A stretch of 64,000 bases of DNA, taken from Sphingobacterium spiritivorum (lineage in GTDB: Bacteria > Bacteroidota > Bacteroidia > Sphingobacteriales > Sphingobacteriaceae). Shown here piece by piece: positions 18,958-28,400 of the stretch (positions within the stretch are counted from its first letter, which is position 1; every line of letters starts with the position of its first letter). The stretch covers positions 2,666,001 through 2,730,000 of the forward strand of contig NZ_CP068082.1 of assembly GCF_016724845.1 (NCBI RefSeq), in the 5' to 3' direction. A program made the translations under genes and the position numbers. The notes beneath the pieces were generated by a model that did no database searches, was not told the origin of the DNA, and was given only the letters and a program-made list of their open reading frames with translations.

Positions 18958-20253
18958 TTACAAGCTTTTCTCCACAAGAGCTAATGCTTTATCCAATTGT
19001 TCTACCGTAACCGTCAGATGCGGGCGGAAGCGTATACTTTTGTCACCACAACCCAGAATAAGAAGCTTATTGTTCATAGCACGCTTAACGAATTCATCTC
19101 TTTGCTGCTCGGTCTGGAAATCAAATGACGCCAGAAGTCCTTTTCCTCTTACATTGGAGAGCTGGCTGTGGCTCTTTGCAAGCTGTTCCAGTTTTTCCAG
19201 TAAATATTCACCCAGACTTTCGGCCTGTTGAACAAGATTTTCCTGTTCGATGACTTCCAGTATTAATTTGAAGCGCATCATGTCCACTAAATTTCCTCCG
19301 AAGGTGGAATTAATGCGACTGGATTCTTTAAACACATGTTTTTCGACACGGTCAAATTTCTCACGATGTGCCAATACGCCACAAACCTGAGATTTTTTTC
19401 CAAAGGAGATCAGATCCGGGATAATTCCGTAATGCTCATATGCCCACATTTTACCCGTCAATGCCAGTCCTGTCTGTACTTCGTCCAGAATCAATAAAAT
19501 ATCATGTTCATCACATATGCGTCTCAATTCCTGAAAAAACTCCGTCCGGAAATGGTTGTCACCACCTTCAGCCTGTATAGGTTCCAGAATCAGGCATGCT
19601 ATGGCATCCGGATTTTTGGCGATAGCTGCTTCTATTTCCTGAATAGCCTGTTGCTCTGCTTTTGTTGTTTCAGCAATACTTTCTTCTGTTAAAGGAAAGT
19701 GAAGCTTAGGATTTGTAATCCTCGGCCAGTCAAATTTCGGAAAATACATGTATTTCCTTGGGTCTTTCGTATTGGTCAGAGATAGTGTATATCCCGTACG
19801 TCCATGGAAAGCCTGTTTGAAATGTATAACCTGGCTGGCTTCCTGTTGTATACCACGCGAAATATTCAATCTGGTCTTCCAGTCAAAAGCAGCCTTCAGT
19901 GCATTTTCAACAGCAAGCGCACCTCCGTCAATGAAAAAGCAATAACTTAATTCCGCAGGAATGGCCACACGCTCGAACGTATCTACAAAATCCGCAAATT
20001 CTGTGGGATAGATATCCGAAAGTGCCAGCTTATTGATAGCAACTTTTTTTAATAAATTACTATTCTTAACAATATGCGGATGGTTATAGCCGATAGGCGA
20101 AGAAGCAAACATGCTGAACATATCCAGATATTCATTTCCATCGATATCTACAATATAGGAGTCATGTGACTTCTCCAGATCTATCACTAACGGTAGTCCG
20201 TCAGCCAATATATGTTTTGCTAATCTCTCGTGTACTGTCGCTTCTTTTATCAT
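18958..20253 (-). CDS. lat: L-lysine 6-aminotransferase
   Basis: A 431-residue PLP class III aminotransferase that moves the epsilon-amino group of lysine to 2-oxoglutarate, giving 2-aminoadipate 6-semialdehyde. It closely follows the Lat family: DGNEYLDMFSMFASSPIGYNHP near residue 38, the PLP-phosphate region FIDGGALAVENALKAAFDWK, the cofactor Asp in LILDEVQTG (~257) and the Schiff-base Lys in SFGKKSQVCGV (K286 most likely). The start codon lies 28 bases after the stop of the adjacent aldehyde dehydrogenase gene, which acts on its product, so the two form an operon. Lysine catabolism is the most likely role, with glutaryl-CoA dehydrogenase encoded divergently nearby. Confidence 0.93.
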   Translation of the reverse strand: MIKEATVHERLAKHILADGLPLVIDLEKSHDSYIVDIDGNEYLDMFSMFASSPIGYNHPHIVKNSNLLKKVAINKLALSDIYPTEFADFVDTFERVAIPAELSYCFFIDGGALAVENALKAAFDWKTRLNISRGIQQEASQVIHFKQAFHGRTGYTLSLTNTKDPRKYMYFPKFDWPRITNPKLHFPLTEESIAETTKAEQQAIQEIEAAIAKNPDAIACLILEPIQAEGGDNHFRTEFFQELRRICDEHDILLILDEVQTGLALTGKMWAYEHYGIIPDLISFGKKSQVCGVLAHREKFDRVEKHVFKESSRINSTFGGNLVDMMRFKLILEVIEQENLVQQAESLGEYLLEKLEQLAKSHSQLSNVRGKGLLASFDFQTEQQRDEFVKRAMNNKLLILGCGDKSIRFRPHLTVTVEQLDKALALVEKSL

Positions 20254-20281
20254 AATCAGTATTTAAAATAGGGTTATTCGT

Positions 20282-21811
20282 TTATAGATCGAACTTTATG
20301 CCTTGTGCCAGCGGTAGTTCAGTTGTATAATTAATCGTATTTGTCTGTCTTCTCATGTAAAGTTTCCAGGCGTCCGAGCCGGACTCACGTCCTCCTCCTG
20401 TTTCTTTTTCACCTCCGAATGCACCCCCGATTTCTGCTCCCGAAGTCCCGATATTGACATTCGCAATACCACAGTCTGATCCTTTGTTACTCAGGAATAA
20501 TTCTGCTTCGCGCAAGTTGGACGTCATGATCGCTGAAGAAAGACCCTGTGCAACATCATTTTGAAGCCCTATAGCATTTTCTACATCGCCGCTATATTTG
20601 ATAAGATAAAGTATAGGAGCAAATGTTTCGGATTGTACAATATCGAAGTGATTTTCTACCTCTGCGATGACAGGTTTTACATAGCAGCCACTTTCATATC
20701 CTTTGCCCGAAAGTACGGCACCCTCTACCAATATTTTACCTCCCTCTTCTTTTACTTTAGCAATAGCCTCTGTATACATATCTACAGCTTGCGTATCGAT
20801 CAATGGCCCCATATGATTCTTCACATCCAGCGGATCTCCGATTTTGATTTGTTTATAGGCTGCAATCAGGGCATCTTTTACTTTTTTGTAGATATCTTCA
20901 TGGATAATAAGCCTTCTTGTGCTGGTACAGCGTTGGCCTGCAGTTCCTACAGCTCCGAATACCGCGCCTATGATAGTCATCTTCAGATCCGCATTCGGCG
21001 TTACGATAATCGCATTATTACCTCCCAGTTCCAGTAAAGATTTTCCAAGACGCTCTGCTACTGTTACCGCTACAGCTTTACCCATACGGGTAGATCCTGT
21101 TGCCGATACCAGTGCCACACGTTTGTCTGCACTGATCCATTTACCGATTTCAGCATCTCCGCTCACTACAGATGAAATACCCTCCGGAAGATTATTCTTT
21201 TTCAGAATATCCGCAATGATATGCTGACAGGCAATAGCACATATCGGTGTTTTTTCACTCGGTTTCCACAGCACCACATCTCCGCATACCAGAGCCAAAG
21301 CCGCATTCCATGCCCATACTGCTACCGGAAAATTGAAGGCCGTAATTATTCCGACGATACCTAAGGGATGATATTGATCATACATGCGGTGTCCGGGACG
21401 TTCGGAATGAATCGTATTGCCATAGAGCTGACGGGACAGTCCAACTGCAAAGTCACATATATCGATCATCTCCTGTACTTCTCCCATACCTTCCTGATAT
21501 GATTTTCCCATTTCGTAGGAAACGAGCTTGCCCAAAGTAGGTTTTAAAATACGTAACTGCTCACCCAACTGACGTACAATCTCCCCACGCTTTGGTGCCG
21601 GGATATCTTTCCAGGCCAATGCTGCTTTCTGTGCCGTTTCAATAACTTTATCGTATTCTTTGCGTGTTGTTGAAATTACTGCAGCGATCTCTTTACCGTC
21701 TACCGGAGAGAATGATGTGATTTTATCGCCTTTGGCAAACCATTTCGTCCCGGTAGAAGTGCCCGGATTTTCAGATTTAATGCCTAACAGGTCTAATTCT
21801 TTTTTGATCAT
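20282..21811 (-). CDS. amaB: 2-Aminoadipate-6-semialdehyde dehydrogenase (ALDH7 type)
   Basis: A 509-residue NAD(P)-dependent aldehyde dehydrogenase that oxidises 2-aminoadipate semialdehyde (or its cyclic form P6C) to 2-aminoadipate. It follows the ALDH7A1/antiquitin family: the catalytic Cys in GTAGQRCTSTRRL, the general base Glu in SLLELGGNNAI, and the nucleotide loop VSATGSTRMGKAV. I place the start at the ATG at 21811 (MIKKELDLLGIK), where the family N-terminus begins; the frame stays open to 21937 but that extension is Asn/Ile-rich and looks non-coding. It forms an operon with lat downstream. Confidence 0.92.
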   Translation of the reverse strand: MIKKELDLLGIKSENPGTSTGTKWFAKGDKITSFSPVDGKEIAAVISTTRKEYDKVIETAQKAALAWKDIPAPKRGEIVRQLGEQLRILKPTLGKLVSYEMGKSYQEGMGEVQEMIDICDFAVGLSRQLYGNTIHSERPGHRMYDQYHPLGIVGIITAFNFPVAVWAWNAALALVCGDVVLWKPSEKTPICAIACQHIIADILKKNNLPEGISSVVSGDAEIGKWISADKRVALVSATGSTRMGKAVAVTVAERLGKSLLELGGNNAIIVTPNADLKMTIIGAVFGAVGTAGQRCTSTRRLIIHEDIYKKVKDALIAAYKQIKIGDPLDVKNHMGPLIDTQAVDMYTEAIAKVKEEGGKILVEGAVLSGKGYESGCYVKPVIAEVENHFDIVQSETFAPILYLIKYSGDVENAIGLQNDVAQGLSSAIMTSNLREAELFLSNKGSDCGIANVNIGTSGAEIGGAFGGEKETGGGRESGSDAWKLYMRRQTNTINYTTELPLAQGIKFDL

Positions 21812-21947
21812 GGATATAATTGTTATTCGTTTGTTTTTTAAAATTAGGGAATTATTTTCTGAATTTATAATGATTTCATGAATAATATTTGTTTCTAAAG
21901 AAGTCCTAATATTTCCTATCTTTAGTTTTATATTCATTTTTCAAACC

Positions 21948-22019
21948 ATGAAATATCTATGTACTACAGGCTGCACAAACACCAATGAATATAGTTTGGA
22001 TATTCCATATGGCCATTGA
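21948..22019 (+). CDS. Candidate 23-codon upstream ORF before gcdH
   Basis: ATG to TGA encodes 23 residues (MKYLCTTGCTN then TNEYSLDIPYGH), ending 18 bases before the gcdH ATG. A -7-like TATCTTTA lies at 21917-21924. It could be a leader peptide, or the frame may be there by chance; there is no codon run that suggests an attenuator. Confidence 0.2.
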   Translation: MKYLCTTGCTNTNEYSLDIPYGH

Positions 22020-22037
22020 AAATCAAATTATAGACAT

Positions 22038-23198
22038 ATGAAAGAGGTCGATTATTTTCAGATAGACGAGTTACTGACAGAAGAACAGCTTATGATACGG
22101 AATACCGTTCGCGAATTCGTGAACAAGGAGATCCGCCCGGTCATAGATGAGGCCGCACAACAGCACAAGGATATACCCGGTCTGATGCAAAAACTGGGCG
22201 CAATAGGTGCGCTCGGACCCTATATTCCGCAGGAGTACGGAGGAGCCGGACTGGATCAGCTTTCTTACGGACTGATTATGCAGGAGCTGGAAGCCGGAGA
22301 TTCAGCTGTCCGCTCTGCTGCGTCTGTACAGTCTTCTCTGGTCATGTTTCCGATCTACACCTATGGAAGTGAGGAACAGAAGCGTAAATTTCTGCCAAAA
22401 CTTGCCACCGGAGAACTGATAGGAAGTTTTGGACTTACAGAACCCAATCACGGCTCTGATCCGACAGCAATGGAAACCCGCCTGTCCAAAGACAGGGACG
22501 GATATATACTCAACGGAGCAAAGATGTGGATCACCAATGCTCCCGTGTGTGATCTGGCAGTCGTATGGGCGCGGGATGAGGAAGGGAAGGTAAGGGGAAT
22601 TATTGTGGAGAGGGAGATGAAGGGTTTTACAACTCCCGAGACGCATAATAAGTGGTCGCTGCGGGCTTCGAAGACAGGAGAGCTTATATTTGAAGATGTA
22701 CGTATACCGCAAGAGAACATACTTCCCGATGTCAGTTCTATGAAAGGGCCTTTGTCCTGTCTCAATTCAGCCCGCTACGGTATATCATGGGGAGTCATAG
22801 GAGCAGCAGTAGATTGCTATCAGACTGCCCTTCGCTACAGTCTGGAGCGACAACAATTCGGAAAGCCTGTTGCATCTTATCAGTTGCAACAAAAGAAACT
22901 GGCCGAATTCTTAACTGAAATTACAAAAGCACAGTTGCTGAGCTGGAGATTGGGTGTACTTAAGAATGAAGGAAAAGCGACCCCGCAACAAATATCTATG
23001 GCCAAACGTAATAATGTGAATATGGCACTGCAAATCGCCAGAGAATCCCGGCAGATGCTGGGAGCAATGGGAATCGTCGGTGAATTCCCGATCATGCGAC
23101 ATATGATGAATCTGGAGTCGGTTATTACCTATGAGGGTACGCATGATATCCATCTGTTAATCACAGGACAGGATATAACAGGAATCAGTGCTTTTTGA
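22038..23198 (+). CDS. gcdH: Glutaryl-CoA dehydrogenase
   Basis: A 386-residue FAD enzyme that oxidises and decarboxylates glutaryl-CoA to crotonyl-CoA. It matches GCDH rather than a general acyl-CoA dehydrogenase: the substrate-carboxylate-binding Arg in DSAVRSAASVQSSLVM (R92, human R94) and the catalytic base in YEGTHDIH (E366, human E370). FAD/substrate blocks GSFGLTEPNHGSDPTAMETR and MWITNAPV are present. It is divergent from the lat/amaB operon across a 226-base intergenic region, and supplies a later step of the same lysine route. The enzymes between 2-aminoadipate and glutaryl-CoA are not in this window. Confidence 0.93.
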   Translation: MKEVDYFQIDELLTEEQLMIRNTVREFVNKEIRPVIDEAAQQHKDIPGLMQKLGAIGALGPYIPQEYGGAGLDQLSYGLIMQELEAGDSAVRSAASVQSSLVMFPIYTYGSEEQKRKFLPKLATGELIGSFGLTEPNHGSDPTAMETRLSKDRDGYILNGAKMWITNAPVCDLAVVWARDEEGKVRGIIVEREMKGFTTPETHNKWSLRASKTGELIFEDVRIPQENILPDVSSMKGPLSCLNSARYGISWGVIGAAVDCYQTALRYSLERQQFGKPVASYQLQQKKLAEFLTEITKAQLLSWRLGVLKNEGKATPQQISMAKRNNVNMALQIARESRQMLGAMGIVGEFPIMRHMMNLESVITYEGTHDIHLLITGQDITGISAF

Positions 23199-23264
23199 GA
23201 GTTGTTAAGAGTTCTATAGTTGATAAGGTTTATAGAGTTGATAAGGCTATAAAGTTATAAAGCT
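23196..23264. repeat. Short degenerate tandem repeat, unit ~18 bp
   Basis: AGTTGATAAGG occurs at 23218-23228 and again at 23236-23246, with weaker copies on both sides (GAGTTGTTAAG, AAAGTTATAAAG), directly after the gcdH stop codon. Confidence 0.5.
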
Positions 23265-23313
23265 TATTTATACCTGCTTATGTTGCTGTTCTCACTTCAG
23301 TTGCCACCGCGTC

Positions 23314-23333
23314 AGTTGGCGTCCCCGCCAACT
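23314..23333. repeat. GC-rich hairpin between gcdH and the sigma gene
   Basis: A perfect 8-bp inverted repeat AGTTGGCG / CGCCAACT with a TCCC loop. No T-run follows on either strand, so it is not a classical terminator; it lies between two convergent genes. Confidence 0.5.
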
Positions 23334-23353
23334 GTTAGTGATGCGATTAGAAG

Positions 23354-23914
23354 TTACAGCAATAGCATCAGAAAACGACTTAATTTCTGTCTTAAAGTCT
23401 TTATCGCCTTCCCGAGGTGTGCTTCTACAGTCTTTTCTGAGATGTCCAGAGCGACGGCAATCTCTTTTTGAGACATATGTTCTTCCCTGCTCATGCGAAA
23501 AACAAGCTGGCATTTTTCCGGCAGATCGGAAATACTTTTCTCAAGAATATCCTTCAGGTCCAGAAAGGCCAGCCACTCCTGAGTGGAGTCATCGAGAAAC
23601 CGGGAAGTCATACTTTCCGCATACTTCTGCTGATGGTAATGCTTATCCAGTACCTTGATAATTCTGTATTTTACGGAAACAGCCAGATAAGCATGTAGTG
23701 TGGTGCTGATTTCCAGTTCTTCCCTGCGGTTCCACAACGATACAAAAATTTGTTGCACGATTTCCTCTGCCTCTTCAGGGTCATGCAATTTCTTTGCGGC
23801 AATATAAAAAAGACGTTTCCAATATCTTCTGTAGATTTCTGTAAAAGCAGCATCATTGCCCTCGCGGAGAGCATTGATCAGTTCAGAATCCGTATAAGCT
23901 GTATAATTGGTCAT
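23354..23914 (-). CDS. ECF RNA polymerase sigma factor (FecI-like)
   Basis: A 186-residue extracytoplasmic-function sigma-70 factor. Region 2 is at ~22-90 (FTEIYRRYWKRLFYIAAKKL, DPEEAEEIVQQIFVSLW) and region 4 at ~125-178 (LPEKCQLVFRMSREEHMSQKEIAVALDISEKTVEAHLGKAIKTLR). It belongs to the Bacteroidota branch paired with FecR anti-sigma factors and STN-bearing SusC receptors. The FecR gene is next door but divergent, across a 219-base region, which differs from the usual same-strand order. Expected target: the FecR-side SusCD operon. Confidence 0.93.
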   Translation of the reverse strand: MTNYTAYTDSELINALREGNDAAFTEIYRRYWKRLFYIAAKKLHDPEEAEEIVQQIFVSLWNRREELEISTTLHAYLAVSVKYRIIKVLDKHYHQQKYAESMTSRFLDDSTQEWLAFLDLKDILEKSISDLPEKCQLVFRMSREEHMSQKEIAVALDISEKTVEAHLGKAIKTLRQKLSRFLMLLL

Positions 23915-24133
23915 GATCTTATATGATCTATTTCAATAATGGAAGAATAAATCGATATGCGAATCTCCATAATATTTTGAATATAAGTATAAAAAATCTT
24001 AAACCTGATTCCGTCTCATTTTTTTGGAAACCTAAAGTATATTTCGCCAATGTAAGGAAAAAGTTAAAATAATTTTAAGCCGGACTAAGGGATTTGTATT
24101 TCTGAAGGTACATACTAGTAAATAAGCCTGAAT

Positions 24134-25285
24134 ATGCACAGTCCTGAAGACCAAGAAAAATACCAACAGCTGGCCTCTAAATGGTTGGATAAAACGATTA
24201 CCGAAGAAGAACTTCAGGTATTCAATGCCTGGTACGAAAGTGATCCGGATGGAATAATGGAGATTCCGGAATCTTTTGCGCAAACAGAGGGGCAGTTACA
24301 GGACAGAATACTGAATGGGATCAACAGCCGTATCCATAAAACACGCATTTATTCATTGTGGACACGTATCAGTGTTGCCGCAGCTGTACTCCTCTTACTG
24401 GGAGTAAGTTTCTATGTGTATAGATACAGCACAACCGAAAAACAACATTCCCATCAGCTTGTACATCAGGATAGTATAACCCCCGGAAAGAGCGGAGCGA
24501 CTCTGACCTTAGCCAATGGCAGGAAAATACAACTGTCAGATGCTGCTGTGGGAGAACTGGCCACCGAGTATGGGACACGTATTTCAAAGAGTGCAGATGG
24601 CCGGCTTTTGTATGATGAACAGTCCGCTGGTCAACCTTCCACTGCTGAGAATACCCTAAGTACAGCCAAAGGGGAAATGTATATGATGACATTGCCGGAC
24701 AGAACCAAAGTGTGGCTCAATGCGGCATCTTCTATTACATTTTCACCCGCTTTTAATCATCCGGATTCAAGAGAAGTGACCCTGACAGGAGAAGCTTACT
24801 TTGAAGTCACTAAAGACAAAAAGAGACCTTTTATAGTTACTACCGACCGGCAGAAAGTTACGGTATTAGGAACTCATTTTAATATCAGCAGTTATGCAGA
24901 TGAAAAACAAGTAAAAACCACGCTGATGGAAGGGTCTGTAAAAGTAAGCAATCTTTCTTCTCAAGAATCCATAGTACTAAAACCGTGTCAGCAGGCTATT
25001 GTCGGAGGGGGCAATACACAAATACTGCAAGCCGATATTAGCGAAATACTGGCATGGAAAAATGGGGACTTTGTGTTTGGAACAGATGATTTTGAGGAAT
25101 CCATGCGTAAGATAGAGCGCTGGTACGATATTGAGTTTGTATATAAGGAATCCGATATAAAAGATATCAGACTCGATGGCTGGATTGCAAGAAGCAGCCG
25201 GCTGGCAGATGTTCTTCGCAAAATAGAACTGGCCGGAAATATAAAATTTGAAATAAAAGGAAGGAGGGTTATACTGACAAAATAA
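24134..25285 (+). CDS. FecR family anti-sigma factor
   Basis: A 383-residue inner-membrane anti-sigma regulator. Residues 1-70 form the cytoplasmic sigma-binding part (SKWLDKTITEEELQVFNAWYE). One membrane helix lies at ~80-97 (SVAAAVLLLLGVSFYVYRYS). The periplasmic FecR domain is at ~178-272 (EVTLTGEAYFEVTKDKKRPF, VTVLGTHFNIS) and DUF4974 at ~312-382 (FEESMRKIERWYDIEFVY), which is thought to meet the STN domain of the receptor. It lies 143 bases upstream of the STN-SusC gene, on the same strand, and is divergent from the sigma gene. Confidence 0.94.
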   Translation: MHSPEDQEKYQQLASKWLDKTITEEELQVFNAWYESDPDGIMEIPESFAQTEGQLQDRILNGINSRIHKTRIYSLWTRISVAAAVLLLLGVSFYVYRYSTTEKQHSHQLVHQDSITPGKSGATLTLANGRKIQLSDAAVGELATEYGTRISKSADGRLLYDEQSAGQPSTAENTLSTAKGEMYMMTLPDRTKVWLNAASSITFSPAFNHPDSREVTLTGEAYFEVTKDKKRPFIVTTDRQKVTVLGTHFNISSYADEKQVKTTLMEGSVKVSNLSSQESIVLKPCQQAIVGGGNTQILQADISEILAWKNGDFVFGTDDFEESMRKIERWYDIEFVYKESDIKDIRLDGWIARSSRLADVLRKIELAGNIKFEIKGRRVILTK

Positions 25286-25428
25286 ATACAAAAGGTATAT
25301 AAACAAAAAAACAGGCCGGAAGTGCTGGAAACACCCCGACCGTAATGTACAATCAATTATAACCTTCAAAACACTTAAGCTTCGAACCTGTAAGCGTTTT
25401 GACTATAACTAACCAATACCTGAAACAA

Positions 25429-28400
25429 ATGTATAAAATTTACACCTTAAAACTGATTTTTATGCGCCTGACCACCGCCATAATTTTCCTGTCCTTTATG
25501 CAGGTCTATGCTGCAACATACGGACAACGGGTAAACCTGAATGAAAAGAACAGTTCTTTCAAAGATGTGTTATATAAAATCAGGCAGCAGACCGGATACG
25601 ATTTTCTGTTTGACAGACATCTTGCAAAAGATATGGGACCTGTGAATATATCTATCAGGAATGCCAGTCTTGATGAGACCATGAAAACCCTGTTTACAAA
25701 TACGTCTCTGACCTATACCGTTGAAGATAAATTTGTGTTGATCAGAAAACGACAGGTCGCCCTCTCCGGCAAAAGTTCTGAATCTATACAGCAGACAGAT
25801 GTACGAGGACGTGTGGTAGATTCTCTTGGTAACCCCTTAAAGGGAGCTACTATAGCCGTAGTTATCCAGACTTCATCTGAAAACAAAGAGACCGGAGATT
25901 TCTCGATGACCATAAAGGGACGTAAGATTGCTGCTGTTACAGACGGCAACGGAGAATTTGCATTGAGTAATATCAGCAAAGAAGCATATTTATCTGTTTC
26001 CTATGTCGGATATGAAGTTTATACCATAAAAGTCGCTGCAAATCTGGGGATCATACGTCTGAAACCAGCCGGACGTCTGCAGGAAGTAGTCGTAAATACA
26101 GGGTACCAGAATATTTCAAAGGAACGCAGTGCAGGTTCTTTTTCCAAACCGGATATGGGAGTATTGGCCAACAGAGCGACCAGCACCAATATCATTCAGC
26201 GTCTGGATGGTTTGGTACCGGGGTTGGTGATCAATAATTCGCCGACTAATGGCAAACAGCAGTTTCTGATTCGTGGACTAAGTACCTTGGCTACTACGGA
26301 AGGTTATACCAATGCGTCTCCGCTATTTGTGGTAGACGGTATTGCGGTGCCTGATGTTTCCAGTATCAACCCACAGGATGTACAGGATGTAAGTGTACTT
26401 AAAGATGCGACAGCTGCTTCCATATGGGGAGCACGGGCTTCTAACGGAGTAATTGTAATTACAACAAAAAAAGGAGGCAATAATCAGAAACTACGAATTA
26501 CATATGATGCCTTTGCCAGTTTTCAGGGCAAACCGGACATTGATTATTTTCCGGTATTGAATAGCCGTCAGTATATACAGGCCTCCAGAGAGACTTTTGA
26601 CCCGGTCTCCACTACGTATACTCCTGTTTATAATCCTGCTTTAGGAGATGGCGGATACTCCCCTGACAGGCAGATCCAGTGGGATTTTGCCCGGGGATTA
26701 ATTTCGGCTGCGCAGCGGGACGCCAGACTGGACAGTCTCGCAGAGATAAGCAATCTCAGTCAGATACGGGATATCTTTTATCGCCCTCAGATCCTGACTA
26801 ACCACACCTTGTCTCTTGCAGGCGGTACAGAAAAATATAGTAATTATACTTCTCTGGCTTACACCGGCGACCAAAGCTATACGCCCGGGAACAAAAACAA
26901 TACCTTCAAGCTGAATACCCGCAACGATTATACCTTTAACAAATGGATGAAGGCATTCTTTATTGCGGATCTGACCAATCAGCGTACATCCTCAAACCGT
27001 GCAGTCTCGCCTGACAATCGCTTTTTACCCTATCAGTTGTTCAGAGATGGAGAGGGCAATAATCTGGATATGTCCTATCTTGGTTATCTGCCTTCTGAAG
27101 CCATTGATCCGGTTGAAAAACTAACAGGACGCAGTCTGCGTTACAATCCGCTCAGTAATGCTCTTACGGGTACCAGCAACAGCAATGGCTTAATGGCACG
27201 CCTTACAGCCGGACTGACGGTCAGTCTGTACAAGGGGCTGCGCTATGAAGCTGTGCTTGGTTACGTACGCGGAACAAACCGCAGTACAAGTTATGATGAC
27301 AATACCAATTACAATCAGAATATACAGTTGCTGAGGTTTGCCCAAAATAATAATGGAACAATTAAATATAATCTGCCAAATATCGGAGGTAAGTACGGGA
27401 CATCAAGTATAACAGATGAGAACTGGACCATCAGAAACCAGTTGGTGTACGATTATACTTCAGAAAATCAGCTTCATCAATTGAATGTACTGGCGGGTTA
27501 TGAGCAACAGGAACAAAAAAATATCATCACAGGTAGCACAGTATACGGGTATGATGAAAATGCACAATCCTTTACCGCATTGGATTATGATATGCTGAGA
27601 ACAACAGGTGTGGCAGGAGGAATTTTACCTACATTAAGAGGGAATGCCATCTTTGAAGAAGCTCCTTTTTCACAGCAAGAGAGTATGCTTCGCTTCCGGT
27701 CTTATTATGCTAACATGGGTTATACTTATGGGAAAAGATACACCCTAAATACGAGCTGGAGGCAAGATAAAAGTAATTTGTTTGGCATAGAGAAATCTGC
27801 ACAACGCAAGCCGGCCTGGAGTATCGGAGGGAAATGGCTATTAAGCAATGAAGCAATTATGCAGGATGTAAGTTTTATTAATGAACTGTCTGCCCGCATT
27901 ACCTATGGTATCGGCGGAAACTCTCCTGTACCTGGCAAAAGTGCCAGTCAGGACGTTTTGCGACCGTTCCCAAATCCATATGTGCCTGGCGGACAAAGTT
28001 ATAGTGTAGCTACGCCCGGTAATAAAAGGCTAACCTGGGAGCAGACCAGTACTCTTAATATTGGCCTTGATCTTTCAATTCTTAATCGCAGGTTGAACGC
28101 CTCTTTGGACTATTATCAACGCAAATCAACGGATCTGATTGGGCAGCTCGAAGTAAATCCGCTTACTGGTTTTACAACTATCGTCGGCAATGTCGGAAAT
28201 ATGACCAATAAAGGTATAGAGGCTTCGGTTAATTCGGTGAATATCCGAAACACTGATTTTCAGTGGACCAGCTCCTTTACTCTTTCGTACAATAAAAATA
28301 AAGTGACCAAAATAAATCTATTGACCCCTGTTAGTACGGGACGTGACCAAATAATGGAGCAATATCTGGCAGGCTATGCAGCCTTCTCTGCATTTGCCTA

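Noticed and set aside
21812-21937. N-terminal extension of the aminoadipate-semialdehyde dehydrogenase
   Set aside because: The extra 42 codons are Asn/Ile-rich and have no family match; the internal ATG gives the normal length.
25399-25428. TTG start for the STN-SusC gene
   Set aside because: It adds ten residues before the signal region; the ATG at 25429 is sufficient.
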